DNA from: JAHEDH01 sp965364515
Lineage (GTDB): Bacteria; Actinomycetota; Acidimicrobiia; Spongiisociales; ZC4RG35
Reading direction: 5' to 3'
Length of the DNA: 13,347 nucleotides
Assembly: GCA_965364515.1 (NCBI GenBank)
Contig: CBDTXZ010000076.1
Coordinates: forward strand, 1-13,347
Part shown: positions 1 through 6,552 of the stretch, piece after piece
How the letters are laid out: each line of letters opens with the position of its first letter
How positions within the stretch are numbered: position 1 is the stretch's first letter
The notes under the pieces: model-generated
What the model saw: the letters and a program-made list of their open reading frames with translations, nothing else
The model's database searches: none
What the model was told of the DNA's origin: nothing
Made by a program: the position numbers and the translations under genes

Positions 1-46
1 TTCGTTCGCAACGAAGGGGTCACGGGTTCAAATCCCGTCACCTCCA
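1..46 (+). tRNA. tRNA-Ala (anticodon CGC), 3' part
   Basis: Partial tRNA cut by the window start. The 3' side of the anticodon arm is visible: TTCG stem, 7-base loop TTCGCAA (5-11) with anticodon CGC at 7-9, and CGAAG closing strand. A 5-base variable region follows, then a perfect T arm (ACGGG / TTCAAAT / CCCGT, 22-38), acceptor strand CACCTCC (39-45) and discriminator A46. CGC reads the alanine codon GCG. The T at acceptor position 70 would allow the G3:U70 wobble pair that marks tRNA-Ala, but the 5' strand lies outside the window. The DNA after the discriminator is CCG, so CCA must be added after transcription. Confidence 0.88.
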
Positions 47-51
47 CCGCA

Positions 52-78
52 AAGCCCCAGGTCAACGACCTGGGGCTT
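52..78 (+). terminator. strong hairpin downstream of tRNA-Ala
   Basis: Perfect 12-bp inverted repeat, 52-63 against 67-78, with a 3-base loop, six bases after the tRNA end. There is no clear T tract after it, which is common for terminators in high-GC actinobacteria. Its place right after the tRNA fits a transcription terminator or 3'-end processing signal. Confidence 0.7.
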
Positions 79-102
79 CACCTCGTTCCACGTTGAAGCT
101 CA

Positions 103-125
103 CCTTGGCCATGGCAGGCCCAAGG
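103..125 (+). terminator. second hairpin in tandem
   Basis: Stem CCTTGGCC (103-110) pairs with GGCC-AAGG (117-125) with one bulged C and a 6-base loop. It lies 24 bases after the first hairpin and could be a back-up terminator. No T tract follows. The rest of 79-241 holds no gene I can support. Confidence 0.35.
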
Positions 126-241
126 ACCTTCGCAAAGGAGTGTGTCTGGATTCGACTATTGACCACGGTGCTTCTCTGATCCGGGAGCCGTCACAGGACT
201 ACCGTGTCCGTGGCCAACTAGCGCGAGTCGAAGGAAGTGCT

Positions 242-1030
242 TTGAGCGAGTTCATCAATGACTGGGGACCGGACATCCTGTTGGCAGTCGCAGTTCTCTT
301 CATCGGCGCAATCATCATCCGGTACGCCAAGAAGGGTCTTGCTTCGGTCCTGGAGCGGAACAAGGTCGAGGTCACTGCAGCCAAGTTCGTCGGCTCGGTA
401 GTCGGAGCCATCCTCTGGGTGATCGTCTTCATCACGATTCTCGGCGTCTTCGGCGTGCCAACCACCTCGTTCATCGCCGTTCTCGGTGCTTTCGGCCTGG
501 CTCTCGGCCTGGCCCTACAGGACAGCCTCGCCAACTTCGCCGGTGGTGTGATGCTCCTCATCTACAAGCCTTTCGTGGCCGGTGAGTACATCGCTGCTCA
601 GGGGGCGGAAGGAGAGGTCATCGACGTTCAGATCGCAGCGACGACGATCAAGGCTCCCGACGGGAAGCTGGTGATCATCCCCAACGGACAGATCTCCAGC
701 GATGTGATCGTCAACTACACCCGCGAGGGCACCCGTCGCGTCGAGGTCGCCATCGGAATCGGCTATGACGACGACATTCGGCTGGCCAAGCAGATCATGG
801 AGGAGAAGGCCGCCTCCGATGATCGGGTTCTCGCCGATCCCGATCCGCAGGTCATCGTCAGCAACCTCGGGGATTCGGCAGTTGAGATCACCGTTCGCGC
901 CTGGGTCAAGACCGACGACTACTGGCCGACTCACTTCGACTGGACCGAGGATCTCAAGCTCGCCTACGACGCCGCCGGTCTCAGCATCCCGTTCCCGCAA
1001 CGGGACGTCCACCTTCACAAGACGGAGTAG
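242..1030 (+). CDS. MscS-family small-conductance mechanosensitive channel
   Basis: Membrane channel that would release solutes on hypo-osmotic shock. With a TTG start the protein has 262 residues, in the usual range for short MscS proteins. Hydrophobic segments lie at about 11-28, 50-71 and 76-108. The third is the Gly/Ala-rich pore helix followed by the family hallmark ALQDSLANFAGGVML at 91-105. The soluble beta domain after it contains the typical PNGQISSDVIVNY stretch, and the C-terminal alpha/beta domain follows. TTG at 242 was chosen because AAGGAAG (231-237) lies just upstream; a GTG at 140 in the same frame would add 34 residues unlike the family and overlaps its own AAGGAG. Nothing shows regulation. 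It stands alone between the tRNA-Ala and an IS remnant. Family assignment is firm; the physiological role is inferred. Confidence 0.92.
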   Translation: MSEFINDWGPDILLAVAVLFIGAIIIRYAKKGLASVLERNKVEVTAAKFVGSVVGAILWVIVFITILGVFGVPTTSFIAVLGAFGLALGLALQDSLANFAGGVMLLIYKPFVAGEYIAAQGAEGEVIDVQIAATTIKAPDGKLVIIPNGQISSDVIVNYTREGTRRVEVAIGIGYDDDIRLAKQIMEEKAASDDRVLADPDPQVIVSNLGDSAVEITVRAWVKTDDYWPTHFDWTEDLKLAYDAAGLSIPFPQRDVHLHKTE

Positions 1031-1035
1031 TCGAA

Positions 1036-1231
1036 GAGCCTCACACGCCCGAGGAGAGGGTGGTCAACCACAAGAAGCTGCGGCGCCTGTGGCGGGAAGA
1101 GTGCTTGCGGCTGCCGACGCCCGCCAAGGCGAAGAGGCGGCTTCCCGGTACCTCCGACGGCGTCCAGCTGCGAGCCGGGTAACCCAACCATGCTTGGGTC
1201 TCGACTTCCAGTTCGACGAGACCGCCGGTTG
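1036..1231 (+). mobile_element. decayed IS3-type transposase fragment
   Basis: Reading from about 1036, the frame gives RVVNHKKLRRLWREECLRL, the linker between the helix-turn-helix part and the catalytic core of IS3-family transposases (OrfB). It runs into a TAA at 1180-1182, then continues PNHAW, and after one missing base near 1197 goes on in another frame as GLDFQFDETAG. That last piece is the start of the RNase H-like core with its first catalytic Asp. Similarity stops at about 1229. So at least one nonsense change, one frameshift and loss of both ends are visible. No terminal inverted repeats or target duplication were found. It lies directly after the mscS stop codon and next to a truncated regulator, suggesting an old insertion. 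Recognised from remembered family consensus. Confidence 0.75.
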
Positions 1232-1340
1232 AGCGATCGTCGTCACCGCGTAGGTTGACCATGTCGACCGGTGCGGCGCTTCTGTTCGTCACCCAGGCCT
1301 GAGCCGTCTCACCAGCCCGCCCGCTCGGCGAAGGTAATTG

Positions 1341-1634
1341 ATGCGACGAAGGTCCGCCGAAGATCACCTGCGCTACTTCACGACGTTCGTCGGGACGCTC
1401 ATCGACGCCTTCGGTGCATATCTCGGCGGAGACCCGTCCGACTTCGTCGAGGACGGCGTCGGATATCGACAGGTTCCGCTCTGGCTCACCAATGAGGAGT
1501 TCCGTGAGGTGGCTTCGGCGTTGAGGGACGCCGTCCGTCCAGCCCTCGACAACCCTCCCGGTCCGGGACGGCGCCGGCGCCTCATCACCACCATCGTCAT
1601 GCCCGACGTGCGAGCGCCCGATGAGAGCGATTGA
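1341..1634 (+). pseudogene. ArsR-type HTH regulator, C-terminal remnant (N-terminal HTH missing)
   Basis: The 97-residue frame starts at ATG 1341 (GAAGG at 1330-1334 upstream) and carries the C-terminal effector or dimerisation part of a family of winged-HTH ArsR-like regulators. Visible pieces are SAEDHLRYFTTFVGTL near the start, the block DGVGYRQVPLWLTNEEF and the end NPPGPGRRRRLITTIVMP. These proteins are normally about 180-200 residues with a winged helix first. Here a TAA stands in frame at 1335-1337 and none of the upstream frames encodes a helix-turn-helix. The neighbouring transposase remnant suggests that insertion and deletion removed the 5' half. A short protein could still be made because a ribosome site and ATG happen to be present, but it could not bind DNA. 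Family recognition is from memory. Confidence 0.65.
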
Positions 1635-1661
1635 CCCGGCTCGGGACCGGCTGCCGGACCG

Positions 1662-1955
1662 TCAGGCGCTCAGTTTCTGCTTGACGGCGCCCAGGTTGAG
1701 GGCCCACCCGACGCCCCAGACCTTGCTCGACAGGATCGGTCCCTCGGGATTCCAGTAGGTCTCGCGGAACCGGTCGGCGGTAGGCATCCGGAAGTCGTAT
1801 GGGATGAAGTCGGCGACCTTTCCGTGCCACGTCCGCTCCGCAGCCGGCTTCTGGAACTCGCTGACGATCGCGATCAACCCAACGACCATCAATGCGAACC
1901 GCCAGATCTTCGCCGGAGTCGAACGCTTCTTCTGATCTGATTTCTTGTCACCCAT
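1662..1955 (-). CDS. small DUF5808-domain membrane protein
   Basis: 97-residue protein of unknown function. It begins with a Lys-rich stretch (MGDKKSDQKK), followed by one hydrophobic segment at about 17-31 (FALMVVGLIAIVSEF). The C-terminal part contains PYDFRMPT and then WNPEGPILSSKVWGVGWALN, which resembles the DUF5808 pattern of a WNP-type turn followed by GvGWtlN. ATG at 1955 was chosen because the longer in-frame extension is Arg/His-rich and unlike the rest, and because TAGATT lies 7 bases upstream on the minus strand, as expected for a leaderless message. The Lys-rich N-terminus suggests that this end is cytoplasmic. It converges with the regulator remnant. Domain call is from memory of the family consensus. 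Confidence 0.72.
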   Translation of the reverse strand: MGDKKSDQKKRSTPAKIWRFALMVVGLIAIVSEFQKPAAERTWHGKVADFIPYDFRMPTADRFRETYWNPEGPILSSKVWGVGWALNLGAVKQKLSA

Positions 1956-1962
1956 GTCTCGG

Positions 1963-1968
1963 AATCTA
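1963..1968 (-). promoter_or_regulatory. putative -10 box for leaderless DUF5808 gene
   Basis: On the minus strand TAGATT ends 7 bases before the ATG at 1955, matching the TAnnnT -10 pattern with transcription starting at the start codon. There is no Shine-Dalgarno site next to the ATG. No convincing -35 was seen. Confidence 0.45.
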
Positions 1969-2038
1969 CTCCCGGTTCGTCGACGGTGCCGGTGAAGGAT
2001 TCCCCAGCGAACCGGGGATGCCGCGGGCCCGTTGAAGA

Positions 2039-2044
2039 TATGGT
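2039..2044 (+). promoter_or_regulatory. putative -10 box for the four-domain lipid-enzyme gene
   Basis: TATGGT fits the TAnnnT -10 pattern and would start transcription near 2051, giving a leader of about 55 bases that contains GGGAGG. The same hexamer precedes the abrB-like gene. No clear -35. A palindrome CGGGCCCG at 2024-2031 lies just upstream and could be an operator, which is speculation. Confidence 0.35.
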
Positions 2045-2105
2045 GGGGCATTCGGATTGAACGAGCGGATCATCTCAGCCGCGAGCTGGGGTGATCGGGA
2101 GGTCG

Positions 2106-4748
2106 ATGGTTGTGACAATGGCGCAGGGCGTGGCCGACGTGGTGGCCGCACTCGTCGAGGCTCTGGGTGCAGACGGCGCCGAACCATCGCAGATCGACCG
2201 GTGGCGCAACCACCTCGAAGGAATCGCCTCCGTCACCTCCTTCCAGGAGGGCGATGTGCTGATCGAGCGTTTTGCGCTCGCCGACTACATCCATCTCCTC
2301 GTCGACGGCTCCGCTGGCTACCGGCACCTCGTGATCGACGATGACTTGGCGGAGACGATCTCTGCCGACGACACCCCCTGGATGGCGATCGGCTGGTCCT
2401 GTCTCGACTTCCGTCGCTATCGGGTGACCGCGGTCGCCTCGAGCGAGGGTCGCGTCCTGTCCCTGGCGTTCGACGCTCTGCGAACCATGAGTGTCGAAGA
2501 GCCCGAACTGTGGGCGCGTCTCTCCGAGTTCATGTTTCGGACCACGTCTCAGTTGCTGTGGACCGCCCGCAGCACCGACGGGGCCTCGGTGAACGCCGAC
2601 GTCGTCACCCCGTCTCTCGTTCAAGTCACTCCCGAGCCGGGCGCCTTGGAGCGCATGTACCAGCGCTCGGCGTCCTTAGCTCCACTTCCCGAGGGTTGTC
2701 GAAGCTGGTTGGTAGACCGGACTCGCACCTATCACGCCGGCGCCGGCACCGTGATCATCGACGAGTCCGATCCCGCCGACGGGCTGTGGCTCCTGCTCTC
2801 CGGGCGGATCTCGCTGAGTTTCACCATCGACACCAACGTCGGAGAGCGGACCGCAGTTCGCTACGCGGTCCGTCCCGGAACGCTGCTCTGCTGGTCGGCG
2901 ACGACCACCGCGCTCCCGGCGCCGTACCGACTCCAGGCGACCCGCAACGCCACCCTTGCGTTCGTCTCGAAGGAAGATCTCTCCGAGCTGGCCACATCGC
3001 ATCCGGCCTGGCTCGGAGCCGTCTTCAAACAGCAACTCTGGCAGTTGCGGAACTACCTGATGTCGACTCGCACCCAGTACAACGGCGGGGCGGCAGACGG
3101 AGGCATCGGTCTCCTCGAAGACCTGATCGAGGACAGTATGCCCGCGTTGCCGGTCAACTCCCCGCTGCTGGGCGTGCCCTATCTGCTGAAGAACTACCTG
3201 ACCCGAGAGGAAGGGTTCGATCGCCTCTATCGCGCCCACTTCACCGGTACGGAGGGAGAGAGCGCAGTCGCCAGTCTCGCGCTCGACATCACGCGGGATC
3301 TCGAGCGATCCCATCGGTTCTTCCAGGCGATGCAGTCGACCTACCAGGCTGTCGTCGACAGCGAGGACCTCGATCCCGCGGAGCTGCGGAAGCTGTCGAC
3401 GCGGTACTTCCGAGATGCCCTGACCCACGTCCCGTACGTGATCAGTGGAACCGAGAACCTCCCCGACGATCCGAACTGCATCCTCATCTACAACCACATG
3501 GCCTATGCGGAGGACTCGATCCTCCCCAACGGCTTCCTCTTCAACCCCGACTCGCACCTCGTCAGCAGCATCGTCATGGAACCGAAGTACGGGGACGGAT
3601 TGCGGGTCTCCAGGACCAACGCGATCACGGAGTTCTGGCGTGCCGACTACTACGAACGACTCGGCCACATCGGAGTCGTGACGCCCGAGTCCGGCTGGCT
3701 GGACGAGACGCCGGAGGAGAAGGAGCAGCGGAAGAACGCCTTCCTCGACGCCTGCAAGGAGGTCCTGGCGGGCGGACACCCGTTTGCAATCGCCCCCGAA
3801 GGCACCATCACCGAGGAAGAAAGCGTGACCGAACGGTCGCCTGGCCCGCTCAGGGCCGGTGCCTTTCTCATGAGCGGCACGTTCCCGAGTCGACCGCGTA
3901 TCGTCCCTGTGGCCCTCGCCAACTTCGACAAGCCCGCATATCAGGCGGTGTTCTCCTGTGTGATCAAGCCATCGTTCACGATGGAAGAGCGCGGGGTCGA
4001 CGTCGGAGACAGAGAGGCGCTCGGGCAATTCCTCGAGTCGTACCGGCGCGAGTTCAGAGGCCATGTCGAAGAGGCGATCGAGCTCGCCGAGAGCGTCCAG
4101 GCACCCGAAGCAGACCTCTCCGGGTTGATCACCAACCTCGGGGAGGTCGATCTCGTCGAAGAGGAATTCGAATACGACGTGCGGGCGCTGGAACTCGGAG
4201 TCGCAGCGACCCGAGCGGAGCGGCCCACGGTCTTCTACGGCTCCTCGACGATCCGGTTGTGGCCAAAGCTCGGGGAGAAGCTCGGCATCTCCAACCCCGT
4301 CAATCTGGGCTTCGGAGGATCGACGTTCGAGGCCTGCCGGCGATACTTCGAGCGCCTCGTGTTGCCCCACGAACCCTCCCGACTGGTCATCTACTGCGGC
4401 GACAACGACATCAGCCGCGGGGCGTCCGCCGACTTCGTGACCGACCAGTTCCGCCAGTTCGCCCAGATGGTGCGAACGTACCTGCCCGACTGCCCGTGCT
4501 GGTTCATCGCGATCAAGCCGAGCCCGGGCAGGATCTCGTTCTTCTCCGAGATCCAGGCCGCCAATGAGCAGATCGAATCCGAGATCGCTCATCGTGAGCA
4601 ATGGCGCTACGTCGACTGGTTCACGGCCATGCTCGGTGAGGATGGACGACCGAACGAGCACCTGTTCGTCGACGATCTGGTCCACTTGAACGAAGACGGG
4701 TACGCCCAGCTCTCGGAGCTCGTTCGCGAGGCGCTCGCCGACGGGTGA
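2106..4748 (+). CDS. fusion: two CRP-like domains + PlsC-like acyltransferase + SGNH hydrolase
   Basis: 880-residue protein. Residues about 40-145 and 190-305 are two CRP/cNMP-binding-like beta-roll domains. In both, the phosphate-binding Glu of the usual GE motif is replaced by Trp (IGWS at 95-98, LCWS at 261-264), as I recall for a GWS-type subfamily. Residues about 440-645 form a PlsC/GPAT-like acyltransferase with YNHMAYAED (462-470) and PEGT (564-567). From about 705 an SGNH hydrolase follows: YGSSTIR with nucleophile Ser714, GFGGST, GDND (765-768) and DLVH (857-860). The likely job is glycerophospholipid acyl transfer plus ester hydrolysis, controlled by a small ligand; this is inferred. 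No signal peptide or clear membrane span, so cytoplasmic or membrane-associated. ATG 2106 follows GGGAGG (2097-2102) closely; GTG 2091 or GTG 2112 are alternatives. Sure of the domains, not the substrate. Confidence 0.9.
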   Translation: MVVTMAQGVADVVAALVEALGADGAEPSQIDRWRNHLEGIASVTSFQEGDVLIERFALADYIHLLVDGSAGYRHLVIDDDLAETISADDTPWMAIGWSCLDFRRYRVTAVASSEGRVLSLAFDALRTMSVEEPELWARLSEFMFRTTSQLLWTARSTDGASVNADVVTPSLVQVTPEPGALERMYQRSASLAPLPEGCRSWLVDRTRTYHAGAGTVIIDESDPADGLWLLLSGRISLSFTIDTNVGERTAVRYAVRPGTLLCWSATTTALPAPYRLQATRNATLAFVSKEDLSELATSHPAWLGAVFKQQLWQLRNYLMSTRTQYNGGAADGGIGLLEDLIEDSMPALPVNSPLLGVPYLLKNYLTREEGFDRLYRAHFTGTEGESAVASLALDITRDLERSHRFFQAMQSTYQAVVDSEDLDPAELRKLSTRYFRDALTHVPYVISGTENLPDDPNCILIYNHMAYAEDSILPNGFLFNPDSHLVSSIVMEPKYGDGLRVSRTNAITEFWRADYYERLGHIGVVTPESGWLDETPEEKEQRKNAFLDACKEVLAGGHPFAIAPEGTITEEESVTERSPGPLRAGAFLMSGTFPSRPRIVPVALANFDKPAYQAVFSCVIKPSFTMEERGVDVGDREALGQFLESYRREFRGHVEEAIELAESVQAPEADLSGLITNLGEVDLVEEEFEYDVRALELGVAATRAERPTVFYGSSTIRLWPKLGEKLGISNPVNLGFGGSTFEACRRYFERLVLPHEPSRLVIYCGDNDISRGASADFVTDQFRQFAQMVRTYLPDCPCWFIAIKPSPGRISFFSEIQAANEQIESEIAHREQWRYVDWFTAMLGEDGRPNEHLFVDDLVHLNEDGYAQLSELVREALADG

Positions 4749-4751
4749 AGC

Positions 4752-4800
4752 GACGTCGACTCGTCACCGTCGTGGACGACGGTGACGACTATTCGACGTC
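4752..4800 (+). terminator. large palindromic terminator hairpin
   Basis: Starts three bases after the fusion gene's stop. Inner stem 4761-4773 pairs perfectly with 4776-4788 (13 bp), and an outer stem GACGTCGA (4752-4759) pairs with TCGACGTC (4793-4800), separated by small unpaired bases. No T tract follows, typical for high-GC terminators. The structure ends seven bases before the -10 box of the next gene. Confidence 0.72.
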
Positions 4801-4806
4801 CGCAGA

Positions 4807-4812
4807 TAACGT
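4807..4812 (+). promoter_or_regulatory. putative -10 box for leaderless metallopeptidase gene
   Basis: TAACGT ends 6 bases before the ATG at 4819, so transcription would start at or beside the start codon. No Shine-Dalgarno site lies in the six bases between. It sits between the terminator hairpin and the gene. Confidence 0.5.
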
Positions 4813-4818
4813 GGCGGC

Positions 4819-6156
4819 ATGCATTTTCGGATCCTCTCTGCGTTCGTCCTGGTGCTGGTGGTCGGTTGTACCCAGGCGACCGAGCCCGAACCACCTGCGA
4901 CGACAGCTGCGGAACCGACAACCGAGACGACATCGCCATCGACTGCGACCACTGGCGGCGACAGCACCACGACCACTTTCGGGGACATCGAGGAGATCGT
5001 TCCGCTCGGACTCGACGACCTCTCACCGGCGCTGCGGACCGAGGTGCTCGAACTGGTCGCCCTGACCCAGGAGCTCCGCCAGCTGCCGTTTCTCGAGCCT
5101 CCGGTGATCACCGTGGTGGACGACGAAGAGCTGGCGAGACGCGTCCGGGAGTCGATCGAAGAGGGGCTCGAGGACATCGACGCCGACGAGGCGCTGTACG
5201 CGCTGCTCGGCCTGATCCCACCGGACACCGATCTGGTCGCTCTGTACTCGGACCTCTACGGAGAACAGGTCGCCGGCTTCTACGACGGGGACGAGGGTGA
5301 GCTGGTCATCCCGAGCAACGAGTCGCTCAGCCCGTTGCAGCGGGCGACCCTCATCCACGAACTGACCCACGCCCTGACCGACCAGCACTTCGACATGTCG
5401 GCGAACTACGAGACCCTGATCGACGAAGAGCGCTTCGACGAGGCCGCAGCCTTCCTGAGTCTCATCGAGGGCGACGCCACCCTCGCCGAGATCTTCTACA
5501 TCCAGGATCTCCCGCTCGCCGAGCAGCAGGAGTTGATCTCGGAGTCACTCGAGGCCGACACCACCACGTTCGATGCCGTGCCGAGATTCATCCGGGATTC
5601 GCTGATCTTTCCCTACCAGGAGGGGTTCGCGTTCACCCAGCGTCTCTTCGAGCTCGGCGGTTTCTTCGAAATCGAGAAGGCGTATTCGAAACCACCCCTC
5701 TCGACCGAGCAGATCATCGAGCCCCGTGACTTCGGGAGGGACCTGCCGATCGACGTTGCTGCCCCGGTGCAGACGATCGAGGGCTACGAGCTCGTGTACG
5801 ACAGCGTGTGGGGGCAGCTCGGCTTCGACACCATGTTCGACCAGGTCTTGGGGCAGGACGCCTCTGTGACCGCCTCCGACGGTTGGGGCGGTGACCGGTT
5901 CTCGTTCTTCTTCGATGGGACCGAGTCTGCGCTCGTGCTGAACTATCGCGGTGACACCGAACGCGACGCCGAGGAGATGGAGTCTGCGCTGCTGGCCTAT
6001 GCGCTGGAGGCGATGGCCGTGGGCGCCCAATCCACCACAGGTGACTTCGTCACGCTCTCGGGAGACGACTTCGCAGCGATCCGACGCTCCGGCGACGCGG
6101 TCACCTTCGTCGCCGCAAGCGATCCGGCCGTCGGACAGGCTCTGCTGGAGGGCTGA
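4819..6156 (+). CDS. secreted lipoprotein, putative zinc metallopeptidase
   Basis: 445-residue protein. The N-terminus is a lipoprotein signal peptide: hydrophobic run with lipobox VVGC and lipid-anchor Cys17. A Thr/Pro/Glu-rich spacer (about 18-54) would hold the enzyme away from the membrane. The core carries GFYDGDEGELVIP (153-165) and the zinc site HELTHALTDQHF, with His180, Glu181 and His184. Glu217 in IEGDA is a plausible third ligand, as in gluzincin-type peptidases. GWGGDR (355-360) is a further conserved block in the actinobacterial proteins of this type that I recall. The substrate is unknown and proteolysis has not been shown from the sequence. Located on the outer face of the membrane. 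Predicted leaderless, monocistronic, following a strong terminator. Confidence 0.85.
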   Translation: MHFRILSAFVLVLVVGCTQATEPEPPATTAAEPTTETTSPSTATTGGDSTTTTFGDIEEIVPLGLDDLSPALRTEVLELVALTQELRQLPFLEPPVITVVDDEELARRVRESIEEGLEDIDADEALYALLGLIPPDTDLVALYSDLYGEQVAGFYDGDEGELVIPSNESLSPLQRATLIHELTHALTDQHFDMSANYETLIDEERFDEAAAFLSLIEGDATLAEIFYIQDLPLAEQQELISESLEADTTTFDAVPRFIRDSLIFPYQEGFAFTQRLFELGGFFEIEKAYSKPPLSTEQIIEPRDFGRDLPIDVAAPVQTIEGYELVYDSVWGQLGFDTMFDQVLGQDASVTASDGWGGDRFSFFFDGTESALVLNYRGDTERDAEEMESALLAYALEAMAVGAQSTTGDFVTLSGDDFAAIRRSGDAVTFVAASDPAVGQALLEG

Positions 6157-6189
6157 TCCGTCCCTCTTCCCCGGGCGTCCTCTCGCCGA

Positions 6190-6195
6190 TACGTT
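6190..6195 (+). promoter_or_regulatory. putative -10 box for leaderless DUF192 gene
   Basis: TACGTT ends 6 bases before the GTG at 6202, the same spacing as at the metallopeptidase gene. No Shine-Dalgarno site is present. It would drive DUF192 and probably rsmI. Confidence 0.48.
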
Positions 6196-6201
6196 CGCGC
6201 T

Positions 6202-6525
6202 GTGAGAGCAGCGGTCATCTCGATCTGTGGGTCCGTGTACGAGGCGGTGGTCGCCGAGTCCTTCGTCGAGCGATCGCTCGGGTTGCACGCCTTCGAACGA
6301 CCTCCTCGGGCACTCGTGATTCCCGGCAGCTCGGTCCACGGCTTCGGTCTGAGACAGCCCATTTGGGTGATCGGCCTCGACGAGCGCGGACGAGGAACCG
6401 GCGGACGCCTGCTGGGTCGACGACGCGTGGCGGCTTTCCGTGGCTCTGCGGCGGTCCTCGAGGTGCCGAGCGGGCCGTCCTGCCTCCGAGACCACCGAAG
6501 CCATGTCGTTCGATGGCACCGCTAG
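6202..6525 (+). CDS. DUF192 (UPF0127) family protein
   Basis: 107-residue protein of unknown biochemical function. The DUF192 pattern is visible: an N-terminal strand and VAESFVERSLGLHAF (16-30), corresponding to the usual R-x-x-GLM block; then ALVIPGSSVHGFGLRQPIWV (37-56), the substitute for the his-Phe-Met-Arg and pro-Ile block; then AAVLEVPSG (83-91) near the end. The last 16 residues look less conserved. No signal peptide, so this one is probably cytoplasmic, although some family members are exported. GTG start at 6202 follows a -10-like TACGTT at leaderless spacing. The stop lies 24 bases before the rsmI start, so both are likely in one operon. Confidence 0.78.
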   Translation: MRAAVISICGSVYEAVVAESFVERSLGLHAFERPPRALVIPGSSVHGFGLRQPIWVIGLDERGRGTGGRLLGRRRVAAFRGSAAVLEVPSGPSCLRDHRSHVVRWHR

Positions 6526-6536
6526 TTTCGTGACTC

Positions 6537-6552
6537 GAGGAGGCCACCCATC
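6537..6552 (+). promoter_or_regulatory. Shine-Dalgarno and ATC start of rsmI
   Basis: GAGGAGG (6537-6543), a very strong ribosome site, is followed by six bases and then ATC at 6550-6552. Between the in-frame TAG at 6523-6525 and the conserved protein start there is no ATG, GTG, TTG or CTG that could serve. The geometry therefore points to ATC as the start codon. Confidence 0.65.

Noticed and set aside
140..241. GTG at 140 as mscS start with a 34-residue N-terminal extension
   Set aside because: The GTG overlaps the AAGGAG that would serve it, and the extra residues are hydrophilic and unlike MscS; TTG 242 has a proper ribosome site.
765..1232. 155-codon plus frame overlapping mscS
   Set aside because: Most of it is an out-of-frame reading of mscS; only the last dozen codons match transposase and belong to the IS remnant.
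2510..4567. 685-codon plus-strand frame inside the fusion gene
   Set aside because: Arg/His/Pro-rich, typical out-of-frame reading of high-GC coding DNA.
2676..4685. Very long open frame on the minus strand opposite the fusion gene (669 codons)
   Set aside because: Shadow caused by high GC third positions; no family motif, while the plus frame has four recognisable domains.
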